Shown one piece after another: positions 1 through 8,163 of a DNA stretch of 64,000 nt. This stretch comes from Rhodopirellula sp. Its GTDB lineage: Bacteria > Planctomycetota > Planctomycetia > Pirellulales > Thermoguttaceae. How positions within the stretch are numbered: position 1 is the first letter of the stretch; every line of letters starts with the position of its first letter. The stretch covers positions 1 through 64,000 of the forward strand of contig JAAYEH010000471.1 of assembly GCA_012728855.1 (NCBI GenBank). Reading direction: 5' to 3'. The position numbers and the translations under genes were made by a program. Below the pieces are notes generated by a model. That model did not search any database. It saw nothing but the letters and a program-made list of their open reading frames with translations, and had not been told where the DNA came from.

Positions 1-1857
1 ATTATTGGTAATCGCCCCTCCTTCAAGGCTCGTCGAATCGACGGCGCTGACGGTCAGTCCATCGCCGTCAATGTCGCTATCGTTGGCAAGCGGCCAGATC
101 ACGACCGACGCGTTTTGCACAGTGCTCGCCGTGTCGTCCACCGCGTCCGGAGCGTCATTGACGGCAGCGATCGTGAGGCTCACCATTGCCGTGTCGGTCC
201 CGCCGTTGCCATCGCTAATGGCGTAGCTGAAGCTATCGTCGCCGTTGAAGTTGGCAACCGGCGTGTAGGTGAAGGAGCCGTCGGCGTTGAACACGAGCGA
301 GCCAGAGGCAGGACCGGCCACCAGCACGGCGGTGAGCGGGTCGCCGTCGGCGTCGCTGTCGTTGGCGAGCACGCCGGGAGCGGCGACCGTGAGGATCGCG
401 TCCTCACCCACCATGTACGCGTCGTTAACGGCCAACGGCGTGTTGTTCGGATCAGCAGCCGACATGCGCAGCAAGAAGATGTCGTAGCTGCCACAGCTCT
501 CCAGAACACCTCCGGTCGGAAAACCTGCCGTCGAACCGAACCATCCAGTCATGTAGACATTGCCCGCGCCGTCGGTCGCCACGCCGTATCCGCGGTCATC
601 GCCGACTCCGCCCATGCCCCACGCGTTCAGCAAATGCCCTTCGCTGTCTAATGCTGCCAGAAAAGCATCGGCGCTGCCGGCGCTGATCAGGTCGGTCGCG
701 CCGTCACCGTCCAAATCGCGCGTGCCTCCAAAGGTTCCAGCCAGATACGCCGTTCCATCCGCGGCCACTGCAATGTCCGCAGAATAGTTGTATGCACCGA
801 TGGGCTGGTTCCACAGAATGGTGCCACCGACGGCGTCGAGCTTCGTAACGCCGTAACTGCCGGCAATATAGACCGAACCGTCAAGGAAATCGAGATTATT
901 GCCGGTGCTGACCACGTCAAGACTGGTCCACCATAGGACGTCACCGACAGAAGAGTACTTCACAGCGAAGGCATGGCGCCCCTCGTCCATCACGTCTATC
1001 GTGCCGTCGTTGGTCACGTCGAACCCATCGACAAACGTTCCGGTGACGTAAACGCAGCCGAGTTCATCGACGTCCACGTCGCTGACGTAGCTAGAGCCAT
1101 CGATGGTGAGCGAGCCCCATAGTCTCTTCCAGGCCATTTGGCCGTTGGCCGCACCAAGTTTGGCAACGTAGCCGGTGCTGATTCCTATTTGGCTATCCTC
1201 TGCGGAATATCCCGTAATGTAGACCGACCAACTGCCTCTATCGCCGTTGTCATTAACGGCGATTCCCCCATAACCTTTATCAACTTGCTTCAGCACTGGG
1301 GCAGAGCTGGACCAAAGGTAGTTTCCATCGGGCGAATACTTCACGACGAAATTCGACGCGTAAGTGGTCTTCACGTCGGATGCCATGTCGCCGTTGAGGT
1401 CCAGTGAGGGATAAAAATTTCCCAGGACATAGACATTGCCGTCGGCATCGACCGAGACGTCCTGGCCCTCGGCCCCGGCGCCAAACACGTTCTTCAGCGC
1501 ATTCCCCGCTCGCACCCACTCGAAGGCACCACTGGGCGCATACTTGGCAAGATACATCGAGTTCAAGGAATTGCCGTGCGCATCGGAAATGCCATCGCCA
1601 TCAAAATCCGCCTCGCCCTGGAACGTGCCCGTCACGTAGACATTCCCGGCGGTGTCGGTCGCCACTGCCGAGCTGCCGTCGGTCTGCGGGCCACCTGCGC
1701 CCAGAACCCAGTCTGGAACAACCGATAGCAACCGCCGATCCTCCAACGACTCCACTCGCATCCGGCGTGACTTAAAGGGGGCGTGGGATCTCCCGGAACG
1801 GCGGTTGCGGCGGGAACTGCTGGTCTTGCGGCTGCTCAAAAACGGTACGGAAAACAT
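1..1857 (-). CDS. Giant secreted beta-propeller / cadherin-like repeat protein (5' part, 619 codons, runs off the window)
   Basis: An open frame runs without a stop from an ATG at 1857 to base 1, so only the N-terminal 619 residues are seen. The start is supported by GAGGAGG about 7 bases upstream. Residues 1-45 are rich in Arg/Ser and end in LEDRRLLS, an N-terminal motif recurrent in large exported planctomycete proteins. About residues 50-450 hold repeated blades such as GNVYVTGTF and GNVYVLGNF, which fit SBBP-type seven-bladed propeller repeats. From about residue 465 come cadherin-like tandem-95 modules (GVLANDSDADGDPLT, DGSFTYTPVANFNGDDSFSY, VNDAPDAVDDTAS). Such proteins are usually cell-surface or secreted adhesion or matrix proteins; the exact role is unknown. 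The family and export are well supported, the ligand is not. Confidence 0.85.
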   Translation of the reverse strand, partial: MFSVPFLSSRKTSSSRRNRRSGRSHAPFKSRRMRVESLEDRRLLSVVPDWVLGAGGPQTDGSSAVATDTAGNVYVTGTFQGEADFDGDGISDAHGNSLNSMYLAKYAPSGAFEWVRAGNALKNVFGAGAEGQDVSVDADGNVYVLGNFYPSLDLNGDMASDVKTTYASNFVVKYSPDGNYLWSSSAPVLKQVDKGYGGIAVNDNGDRGSWSVYITGYSAEDSQIGISTGYVAKLGAANGQMAWKRLWGSLTIDGSSYVSDVDVDELGCVYVTGTFVDGFDVTNDGTIDVMDEGRHAFAVKYSSVGDVLWWTSLDVVSTGNNLDFLDGSVYIAGSYGVTKLDAVGGTILWNQPIGAYNYSADIAVAADGTAYLAGTFGGTRDLDGDGATDLISAGSADAFLAALDSEGHLLNAWGMGGVGDDRGYGVATDGAGNVYMTGWFGSTAGFPTGGVLESCGSYDIFLLRMSAADPNNTPLAVNDAYMVGEDAILTVAAPGVLANDSDADGDPLTAVLVAGPASGSLVFNADGSFTYTPVANFNGDDSFSYAISDGNGGTDTAMVSLTIAAVNDAPDAVDDTASTVQNASVVIWPLANDSDIDGDGLTVSAVDSTSLEGGAITNN

Positions 1858-1943
1858 TGCTGGCCCTCCTCGGTAAAGGTGGTAAAATGCAAATAGCGTT
1901 GTTGTTGCACGCGCGCAAAACGAGCCGCGTGCGGACGATTGCC

Positions 1944-1989
1944 CAGCCGGTGAGGGGACCGCGCCTGGCAGCTTGGGCCTCACCGGCTG
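1944..1989. repeat. Perfect 12-bp stem-loop upstream of the giant secreted protein gene
   Basis: CAGCCGGTGAGG (1944-1955) and CCTCACCGGCTG (1978-1989) pair perfectly around a 22-base loop. On the plus strand the stem is followed by CTTTTCTT. It lies 87 bases upstream of the start at 1857, in the leader or promoter region of that minus-strand gene. It could be a leader structure or a terminator for plus-strand transcription; the sequence does not decide. Confidence 0.5.
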
Positions 1990-2005
1990 CTTTTCTTCCT
2001 GCTCC

Positions 2006-2089
2006 GTGCTTGGTGCCTCGTGCTTGGTGCTTGGTGCTTGGTGCCTCGTGCTTCGTGCTTGGTGCTTGGTGCCTCGTGCTTCGTGCTTT
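2006..2089. repeat. Heptamer minisatellite, 12 x GTGCYTN
   Basis: Twelve consecutive 7-base units (GTGCTTG, GTGCCTC, GTGCTTC, GTGCTTT) fill 84 bases without interruption. The order of variants (A B A A A B C A A B C D) suggests expansion by slippage or unequal exchange. It sits about 150 bases upstream of the giant secreted protein gene on the minus strand. Confidence 0.9.
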
Positions 2090-2105
2090 GTTGCCTGCGG
2101 TGAAT

Positions 2106-2437
2106 ATGGCCTTCGGCCAAAAGACTTTTGGGCTGGTCTCCCTTTCCTGGGGTGATTACCCCAGGCTACGGTGATAATGGCCTTCGGCCAAAGAACTTTT
2201 GGTTTGGGTTCCCCTTCCCGGGGTGATACCCCAGGCTACGGTGAAACATGGCCTTCGGCCAAAAAAAACCTTGCGTTGGTTCGTTTCTGGGGCGCGTTTG
2301 CCCCGTGGTTTGGCCTCGGCGGGTTCGTTGGGCATCGGGGCGTTATCTCGTCGTTTGGCCGAAGGCCTCCGTTCATCGTAGCCTGGGGTAACACCCCAGG
2401 AACCAATCGTCAATAACCATGTTTGGCCGAAGGCCAT
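2106..2437. repeat. REP-like array: three direct and two inverted hairpin units
   Basis: The palindromic unit ATGGCCTTCGGCCAAA occurs at 2106-2121, 2177-2192 and 2248-2263, and in the opposite orientation at 2354-2367 and 2422-2437. Between them a second hairpin of the form CCTGGGGT-loop-ACCCCAGG followed by CTACGGTGA appears at about 2144, 2217 and, inverted, 2378. Each repeat is therefore a two-hairpin unit. Related hairpins lie at 2947-3010 on the other side of the transposase gene. Confidence 0.85.
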
Positions 2438-2455
2438 ATTTATCCTCCAACGGTC

Positions 2456-2908
2456 TCAATCCCACACGTACCGTTCGTCGTATTCGATGCCGTAGCGCTT
2501 CAAAAACTCGCGAAACTCTTCCTGGTACGTCTTCTTCCGGTGGTGCTCCTCCTGGTTGCGGACATACTCCTCCGCGTCCGGCAAATGGGTCGGACTGACC
2601 GAAAACATTCCGTAACCACGCTGCCAGTAGAAATCGCCGTAGGTGCGGCCAAGCGTCTTCACGAACTTGGACGATTCGCGCTTTACCTGCTCGACAAATT
2701 CGACGGGCGCGTGCATTTTTCCCAAATCGAACAAAATGTGGACGTGATCGGCGACCCCGCCGACGACGACAAACGGGGAATCAAGGCTCCGAATCACTGT
2801 AGCCAGATAGGCGTGGACACGGGGTTGGATCTCGTCGTCGAGAAAGGGCCTCCGATTCTTCGTGCTGAAAACCAGGTGTGCGTACATTTTCGTGAGGGAT
2901 TGCGGCAT
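2456..2908 (-). CDS. REP-associated tyrosine transposase (IS200/Y1 superfamily), 150 aa
   Basis: This is a single-strand DNA transposase of the HUH/Y1 type. The HUH motif is at residues 55-57 (ADHVHILFDL), and the likely nucleophile is Tyr115 in the helix EEYVRNQEEHH. The C-terminus EFLKRYGIEYDERYVWD is typical of this lineage. I chose the ATG at 2908 because AGGAAAA lies about 9 bases upstream and the 150-aa length fits the family; the longer open frame upstream is repeat sequence. Hairpin arrays flank it on both sides, which is the context of RAYT genes that recognise REP hairpins. There are no IS200-type partner genes. It looks intact. Confident of the family; that it moves these hairpins is an inference. 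Confidence 0.88.
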   Translation of the reverse strand: MPQSLTKMYAHLVFSTKNRRPFLDDEIQPRVHAYLATVIRSLDSPFVVVGGVADHVHILFDLGKMHAPVEFVEQVKRESSKFVKTLGRTYGDFYWQRGYGMFSVSPTHLPDAEEYVRNQEEHHRKKTYQEEFREFLKRYGIEYDERYVWD

Positions 2909-3200
2909 CGTCGTTTTCCTGAAATTGGGTATCAGGGTGAGGGTGAATATGGCCTTTGGCCAAAAAAACGTTGCATGGGTATGGTGAAATAGGGCCTTCG
3001 GCGAAAGGGTGTTGCGTTGTCCCGTTCTCCTGCCAGTCCGGTGGACTCCCTGCGCTGCCCAGCCCAGCCATCCACCGCGAGGCTTGCTCGTGCCAACGTC
3101 GCGCGGCGTCGTGTTCGCCCCGCCGCTGAGCCTCGCGGGCCAGGTAAAGGCAACGCACCGCATCCACCGCTGATATAACCTGTCTGTCTTCATCCATCAT
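2781..3200 (-). CDS. Small ORF translationally coupled to the kinase gene, C-terminus probably replaced by the RAYT/REP insertion
   Basis: An ATG at 3200 (or 3197) overlaps the TGA of the kinase gene at 3190-3192, a coupled start. The first roughly 50 residues look coding: VDAVRCLYLAREAQRRGEHDAARRWHEQAS, resembling one TPR-like helix pair. After about residue 60 the frame reads through the REP hairpins and then overlaps the transposase gene. The original 3' end was therefore probably lost when the mobile module arrived. It may instead be the frameshifted tail of the kinase-TPR protein. Function unknown. Confidence 0.3.
   Translation of the reverse strand: MMDEDRQVISAVDAVRCLYLAREAQRRGEHDAARRWHEQASRWMAGLGSAGSPPDWQENGTTQHPFAEGPISPYPCNVFLAKGHIHPHPDTQFQENDDAAIPHENVRTPGFQHEESEALSRRRDPTPCPRLSGYSDSEP
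2946..3010. repeat. REP-like hairpins on the upstream side of the RAYT gene
   Basis: ATATGGCCTTTGGCCAAAAAAAC and a partial copy with GGGCCTTCGGCGAAAGG lie just upstream of the transposase gene. They match the stem-loops at 2106-2437, so the transposase gene is bracketed by the repeat family. Confidence 0.7.
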
Positions 3201-6200
3201 GCATCTCCTGGGCAGGCTCCTCCGAGGTTGTTTGACGAGCGTTTTCCTCCAGCAGCGACCGGAGCGTTGCATCGCCCGGCGCCAATTCGACCGCTTTGCT
3301 GAAAGCGACTGCGGCCTCGCCGCGATCGCCTGCGGCGACGTGGAGCAGCCCCAGGGACTTCCATGCCTCCGCGGATCCGGGAGACAACTCGACGGCGCGG
3401 CGGGCTACGGCCAGCGCCCAAGCGGCCTCGCCGCTGTCCACCGCCCGTTCCGCCAGTTCCCGAGCCAGCGCTTCGTGCGCCGCGGGACAGCGAAGCGGGA
3501 GTTGGGCCAGCGCCTGGCAATCCGCCTGCGCCTTGTCCGCCTCGCCCAGACGCAAGTAACTGATCGCCCGCCAGCAGTACGGCATCGGCTCGTCGGGGAG
3601 CGTGGCGATCGCCCTGCTGAAATCGGAGATGGCCGCGTCGAACTGCTTGAGGTTGAAATGACTTCCGGCACGGCGGTGATAGGCTTCCCAGAGCTGCCTC
3701 GGCACTTCCGGCATGGCATCTGCCTGCGATTCGGCGGCGGCTACCACCGCCAGTAGCTCGATCGCATCGCTCAAAGGCTTGAGCGACTCCTGGTAGGCGG
3801 CTGCACAAAACCGGGCCACACCGTCGGCCAGGCAGGCGTTGCCCAGCCACTCACGGTACTGCGGCACCTCGGGGAAGTCGGCCACCATTTGCCGATAAAA
3901 CGCCACGACTTCAGGAGCCTTGCCGAGACCGGCGAGGCGGCGGGCAAGCTCCGGGCGGTAGTCGGGCCAGTCCGGCGGAACTCCCGGGATCTTATCCAAT
4001 AGGGCCAGGATTTCGTTCAGGCGGTTCACCATTGCCAACTGAGCGGCCAGCGGCGCACGGAAGTCGGAGCCGTCGGGGAAACGTCCGACGAGCTTGGCGA
4101 GGACGGGAGCTGCCTCGTCGAACCGGCCGGCGCGGCAGAGTCGCATGGCCGCCTGCCGGTAGCGGTGAGCCAGCTCGTGCCCGTACTCCTCGTTGTCGGT
4201 AGACTCGGCAACCAGTTCCTCCAGCCACTGGAGTGCCTTGGCTTCGTTGCCGGGATAGAAGAGGGCATTGGCCAGCAACAGCCGCGCCTCCGGCAGATCG
4301 GGCGACTCCGCGCTCAATTGCCGGTAGAGCGCGGTTGCCGCCTCCAGTTGACCGTCTCGCACCAGTTGATTGGCGCGGGCAAGCTCGATCTGCTGGAAGA
4401 GCATCTGCAGTTCCAGATCCTCGGACAAAGAGAAGGGGACAGGCACATTTTGCTCCGAAGACTCCGCAAAATGAGCCAGTCCCCCACGGGTTTCTTTGTG
4501 GATCAGATCGAGGGCCTCCTGCCATCGCTTTTCGCCAATCAGATCGTCGATCCGCATACGGAAGTCTTGCCTCTGGAGAAATCGGGCGGCGCCAGACGCG
4601 TCCCAGATGCGAACCGTGCCGTCCTGGCTGGCCGAGGCCAGCCGCAGGCCGTCGGGGCTCCAGTCGATATCCTGGATGCGGTGATAGACCGTCTCGGCAG
4701 AGGTCTCCAAGCGGACGATCTCCTGAGGCGACCTCGTGTCCCAGATGCGGATCGTTCCCCGCTGGCTTCCCGAGGCGAGCCGCGGCATCCGTGGGTGCCA
4801 CGCCAGGAAGACGAGATCGCCGAGGCTTTGTGCCAGGCGGGCCAGCGGCAGCCAAGTTGTTGCGTCGTAGATGCCGATGCTGCCGTCGCCGTGGTCGGGA
4901 TGCGTGCCGCCGGCCACGGCAAGCTGTTTCCCGTCGGCGCTCCAGCTCAGGCAGACGGCTGGAATGTCCGGCGCTGGGATCGGGTGTTTCAGGGTAGAAT
5001 CCCAGACGCGAAGCCGTTTGCCCGTCGCGGCCAGGTGTTTGCCGTCACCAGACCAGGCGACTCCATTGCACGGCCAATCGGCATAGGCGGAGGCCGCCAC
5101 TTGTCTGCCGGTATCGGTGGAGACCAGGACGACGCGTCCGCGTCCCGCCATCGGCCCAGGCCCTTGGTTCTGCACGCCCACCGCCAGGACCGTCCCATCC
5201 GGGCTCCAAGCCAGCGATCGCGGCCAGTCGCCGTTGAAGTTCAGCGGGGGAAGCAAGTGTTTTCCCGAGTCTGGATCGCAGATCGCCACCCGATCGCCAG
5301 GCCAGCCACAGGCGAATTGCCGGCCGTCCGGCTTCCAGGCCACGCATCGCAACCAGGTCAGCCCCGGCTGCTCGACGGACAGCATCACTTTGCCCGAATC
5401 CACGTCGTAGATTTTCAACAGCCCATACCGTGTGCCCACCAGCAGGCGCTTGCCGTCCGGGCTGAAACGGGCAGAAAGCGCGTATCGGTCGGGGATCGAC
5501 ATCGTCAGGGCCTCTTGCGCTGCATCGGCATCCCAAACGGCCACCCCTTGGTCGCAACCCGCGGCAAGCAGGGAGCCGGCCGGGCTCCAGGCAACTCGTC
5601 CGCTGCCTGGCATAAGAGCGAGGATGTGGCGGATTTCTTTGCCCGAGTCGGCTTCCCAGATGTGAATCGGGCCGCCGTGGGCGGGCGATGCCAGCCGCTT
5701 CCCATCCGGACTGAAGGCCGAATTCTGGCCGCCATGCTGCTGAAAGGACGAGACCCGCTGGCCGGTTTCCCAGTCGGTGACCGAAGCCAGATAGGAACCC
5801 CAGGCGACGCGGCGGCCGTCGGGGCTGAAGTTCGCCTGCTGTCCGTTGGTCGCCCAGCCGGCCACTTCCCGGCCGCCGGCCGTGTCCCAGATCTTCAGTA
5901 GCTCCGCCACATTCGGAGCGACTCCCAGCACCGCCAGCAGCCGCCGGCTGTCGGGATGCCAGTCCAAGCACCAGACGATCTTGCCCGGCACGTCGATCGT
6001 GGAAAGCGTCTGGCCGGTCTGCGGATCCTCGATGCGGATCCGGCCGTCGTCTCCGCCGGAGGCAAGCCGTGAACCGTCCGGGCTCCAGTCCAGCGCGAAG
6101 AGAACCCCCGCGTGCCAAGCTTGTGAAAAAATGGGGACAGTCCCCCTTGGACCATTCGAAATCCCCGTATCTTGCGAACTTGCGAAGGGGACAGTCCCCA

Positions 6201-8163
6201 TTTTTTCACAAGCTTGGAGCATGCGGCCCGAGGCGATCTCCCAGATTTCGACCCTTTCGCGATCGGTAGCCACGGCAAGCCGTTTCGCGTCGGGACTCCA
6301 GGTGACGGCCGAAACCGAACCGGTTTTCAGAAAGCCTTTCCGTTTTCCGCTGCCCGCATCCCAGAGGTTCACTCCGTAGGCCCCCGCGGTGGCCAGGAAT
6401 TGCCCGTCGGGGTTCCAGGCGAGAACGTTCTGCTTCTGAAAGGGAAGTGTAAACTCCTGGGCATGGCACTGCGAGAAGAAGTAGTACCATTCCCAGCCAC
6501 GCAGGTCCGGGCGCTCGCCCGCAGGGCTTTGGGCACGGAGCAGTTCAACGAGACCGTCGGTCCGCCCGGTCGTCCAGTAGTGGGCGGCCAGTCGCATATT
6601 AGCCACGTACATTCCGCGATCGGAAATATCGCGCTGTCGCAGGGCCTCTTCTTTCTGGTCTTCCGCCAATTTCTGGTGACGTTCCGCCAGGCTGCGCTCC
6701 TCGGACACGCTCACCAGCGCGGCGAGTGTCTGGTTCCGCTCACGCCACACCAGCAGCCCCGCGATCAGGACGGCTGCGGCCAACGTGAGGATGCCCGTGG
6801 TGAGGATCGCCCGGTGACGCCGGGCCCATTTGCCGACTCGGTCCGCCGCCGAGGGTCGCCGGGCATGGATCGGCTCATCGGTGAGGAAGCGCCGCAGGTC
6901 GTCGGCCAGTTCCCGGGCAGTGGCATAGCGCGACCGCGGCTCTTTGGCCATGGCCTTCTCGACAATCGTCTCCAGGTCGCGGGGGATGGACCGGTTCGCC
7001 CGGCGGAGCGGTCGCGGGTCGCTCTCGGTGATCTGGTGGATCACCTCGTGCCGGTCGCTGCTGGTCACCGCCGGCCGCAGCGACAGCAGTTCGTAGAGCG
7101 TGACTCCGAGGGAATAGATGTCGGTGCGGTGGTCGAGCACGTGGCGTGTGCCTTCAACCTGCTCGGGGCTCATGTAACGCAGCGTGCCTACCAGGTCGCC
7201 GGTCGCGGTGAGCTTCGTGTCCGTGGGACTCATCGCCAGGCCGAAGTCGGTCACCCAGAGGTGGCCCGAGGCGTCCACGATCAGGTTCGTGGGTTTGATG
7301 TCGCGATGAACGACACCCATCTGGTGGGCATGCTCCAGGGCATCGGCGGCCTGGATGCCGAGATGGGCGGCGGTGCGGAACAGCGTGCGGTCGCGGCGGG
7401 AACTGTCGGCGGAGCTTGGGTGAGGATCGGCTGGATGGCGATGACCATTCCCGTCCGGCGCGGGCTCTGCCAGTCTTCCCTCCTCCTCTTCTTCTCCGTT
7501 TCTGCTACCCTGCCCGGCGAGGAACTCTCCGCGGACGAAGCTGCGGGTGGGTTGCATGAGGGGGTCGAAAAGCGCGGCCTCTCCCCGCTCCAGCCCCGAG
7601 AGCCTCTGCAACTGGTCGATGACGGCGGCGAGCGTCTGCCCCTCGATATACTGCATGGCGTAGTAATGCACGCCGCGCTCGCAGCCGACCGAGTAGATGG
7701 TGACGATGTTGGGGTGATCGAGCGAAGCGGCGGCGCCGGCCTCATTCTTGAACCGCTGGAGTTGCTTGACGTCGAGCACAGCCGCGAAAGGGAGCGTCTT
7801 CAGCGCGACGCGCCGCGGGAGCGAAATCTGCCGGGCTTCGTAAACGATGCCCATGCCGCCGCGGCCGATCTCGCGGACGATGCGGAAGTCGCCCAGCGTG
7901 CCGTCGAGTTGCTCCGCCTGCTGCGGCGAGGCTCGGTCCGTTGAGGTTCCGCCCTCGCCGCTCTGCCGCGACAGTCGGCGGAGTTCATCCATCAGTTCCA
8001 GCGCCGGAAGCATGTGGCGGAGTTGATCGGCGTGCTGCGGATGCTCTGCGATGAGCGCTTCAAAGTCCACCGGCTCGCCCGCCTCCAGACGCCGGTTCAC
8101 CGCCTCGCAGACGTCGGCCAGTGCCGGATCCGGATCGTGGCTGGGGTCGGCAGTCGAACTCAT
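3190..8163 (-). CDS. Membrane Ser/Thr protein kinase with WD40 and TPR domains, 1657 aa
   Basis: The ATG at 8163 overlaps the TGA of the sigma-factor gene (ATGA). Residues about 20-62 form an acidic helical segment (RRLEAGEPVDFEALIAEHPQH). The kinase domain follows: glycine loop EIGRGGMG at 99-106, Lys122, HRDIKPTN at 286-293 and DFG at 306-308. It carries a Glu-rich insertion at about 208-258. One membrane span lies near residues 445-470, then a WD40 region to about 1180 and TPR-type repeats to the C-terminus. The kinase is probably cytoplasmic and the propeller/TPR part extracytoplasmic. Pairing with an ECF sigma factor is characteristic of planctomycete STK-type ECF systems, where phosphorylation is thought to control the sigma factor. 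Two palindromic repeats lie inside the frame (6115-6217 and 4435-4484), encoding Gly-Thr-Val-Pro-type peptides in a WD40 blade and in the WD40-TPR linker. Confidence 0.92.
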   Translation of the reverse strand: MSSTADPSHDPDPALADVCEAVNRRLEAGEPVDFEALIAEHPQHADQLRHMLPALELMDELRRLSRQSGEGGTSTDRASPQQAEQLDGTLGDFRIVREIGRGGMGIVYEARQISLPRRVALKTLPFAAVLDVKQLQRFKNEAGAAASLDHPNIVTIYSVGCERGVHYYAMQYIEGQTLAAVIDQLQRLSGLERGEAALFDPLMQPTRSFVRGEFLAGQGSRNGEEEEEGRLAEPAPDGNGHRHPADPHPSSADSSRRDRTLFRTAAHLGIQAADALEHAHQMGVVHRDIKPTNLIVDASGHLWVTDFGLAMSPTDTKLTATGDLVGTLRYMSPEQVEGTRHVLDHRTDIYSLGVTLYELLSLRPAVTSSDRHEVIHQITESDPRPLRRANRSIPRDLETIVEKAMAKEPRSRYATARELADDLRRFLTDEPIHARRPSAADRVGKWARRHRAILTTGILTLAAAVLIAGLLVWRERNQTLAALVSVSEERSLAERHQKLAEDQKEEALRQRDISDRGMYVANMRLAAHYWTTGRTDGLVELLRAQSPAGERPDLRGWEWYYFFSQCHAQEFTLPFQKQNVLAWNPDGQFLATAGAYGVNLWDAGSGKRKGFLKTGSVSAVTWSPDAKRLAVATDRERVEIWEIASGRMLQACEKMGTVPFASSQDTGISNGPRGTVPIFSQAWHAGVLFALDWSPDGSRLASGGDDGRIRIEDPQTGQTLSTIDVPGKIVWCLDWHPDSRRLLAVLGVAPNVAELLKIWDTAGGREVAGWATNGQQANFSPDGRRVAWGSYLASVTDWETGQRVSSFQQHGGQNSAFSPDGKRLASPAHGGPIHIWEADSGKEIRHILALMPGSGRVAWSPAGSLLAAGCDQGVAVWDADAAQEALTMSIPDRYALSARFSPDGKRLLVGTRYGLLKIYDVDSGKVMLSVEQPGLTWLRCVAWKPDGRQFACGWPGDRVAICDPDSGKHLLPPLNFNGDWPRSLAWSPDGTVLAVGVQNQGPGPMAGRGRVVLVSTDTGRQVAASAYADWPCNGVAWSGDGKHLAATGKRLRVWDSTLKHPIPAPDIPAVCLSWSADGKQLAVAGGTHPDHGDGSIGIYDATTWLPLARLAQSLGDLVFLAWHPRMPRLASGSQRGTIRIWDTRSPQEIVRLETSAETVYHRIQDIDWSPDGLRLASASQDGTVRIWDASGAARFLQRQDFRMRIDDLIGEKRWQEALDLIHKETRGGLAHFAESSEQNVPVPFSLSEDLELQMLFQQIELARANQLVRDGQLEAATALYRQLSAESPDLPEARLLLANALFYPGNEAKALQWLEELVAESTDNEEYGHELAHRYRQAAMRLCRAGRFDEAAPVLAKLVGRFPDGSDFRAPLAAQLAMVNRLNEILALLDKIPGVPPDWPDYRPELARRLAGLGKAPEVVAFYRQMVADFPEVPQYREWLGNACLADGVARFCAAAYQESLKPLSDAIELLAVVAAAESQADAMPEVPRQLWEAYHRRAGSHFNLKQFDAAISDFSRAIATLPDEPMPYCWRAISYLRLGEADKAQADCQALAQLPLRCPAAHEALARELAERAVDSGEAAWALAVARRAVELSPGSAEAWKSLGLLHVAAGDRGEAAVAFSKAVELAPGDATLRSLLEENARQTTSEEPAQEMHDG
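4435..4484 (-). repeat. In-frame copy of the 50-bp asymmetric palindrome core inside the kinase gene
   Basis: This 50-base segment is the exact reverse complement of 40256-40305 and 51152-51201 (GGGGACTGGCTC ... GTGCCTGTCCCC on the minus strand). Outside the core the flanks still pair imperfectly (ACAAAGAGAA against TTTCTTTGT), as arms do in the other copies. Within the kinase it is read as roughly GLAHFAESSEQNVPVPF at about residues 1227-1244, between the WD40 and TPR regions, and does not break the frame. Confidence 0.93.
6115..6217. repeat. 103-bp palindromic element inside a WD40 repeat of the kinase gene
   Basis: The two arms, 6115-6145 and 6187-6217, are perfect inverted repeats of 31 bases beginning CCAAGCTTGTGAAAAAATGG and continuing into GGGGACAGTCCCC. 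The segment adds about 33 residues (motifs KMGTVPF and RGTVPIFSQAW) between the usual WD40 strand SGRMLQ and HAGVLFALDWSPDG, so it interrupts an otherwise ordinary blade. The frame stays open. Confidence 0.9.

Noticed and set aside
2006..2440. CRISPR-like array of repeats upstream of the transposase
   Set aside because: Units are immediate heptamers or hairpins in both orientations, not identical direct repeats with unique spacers, and no cas gene is present.
4165..5901. A 578-codon plus-strand open frame opposite the WD40 region
   Set aside because: It is an antisense shadow of the WD40 repeats and has no start signal.
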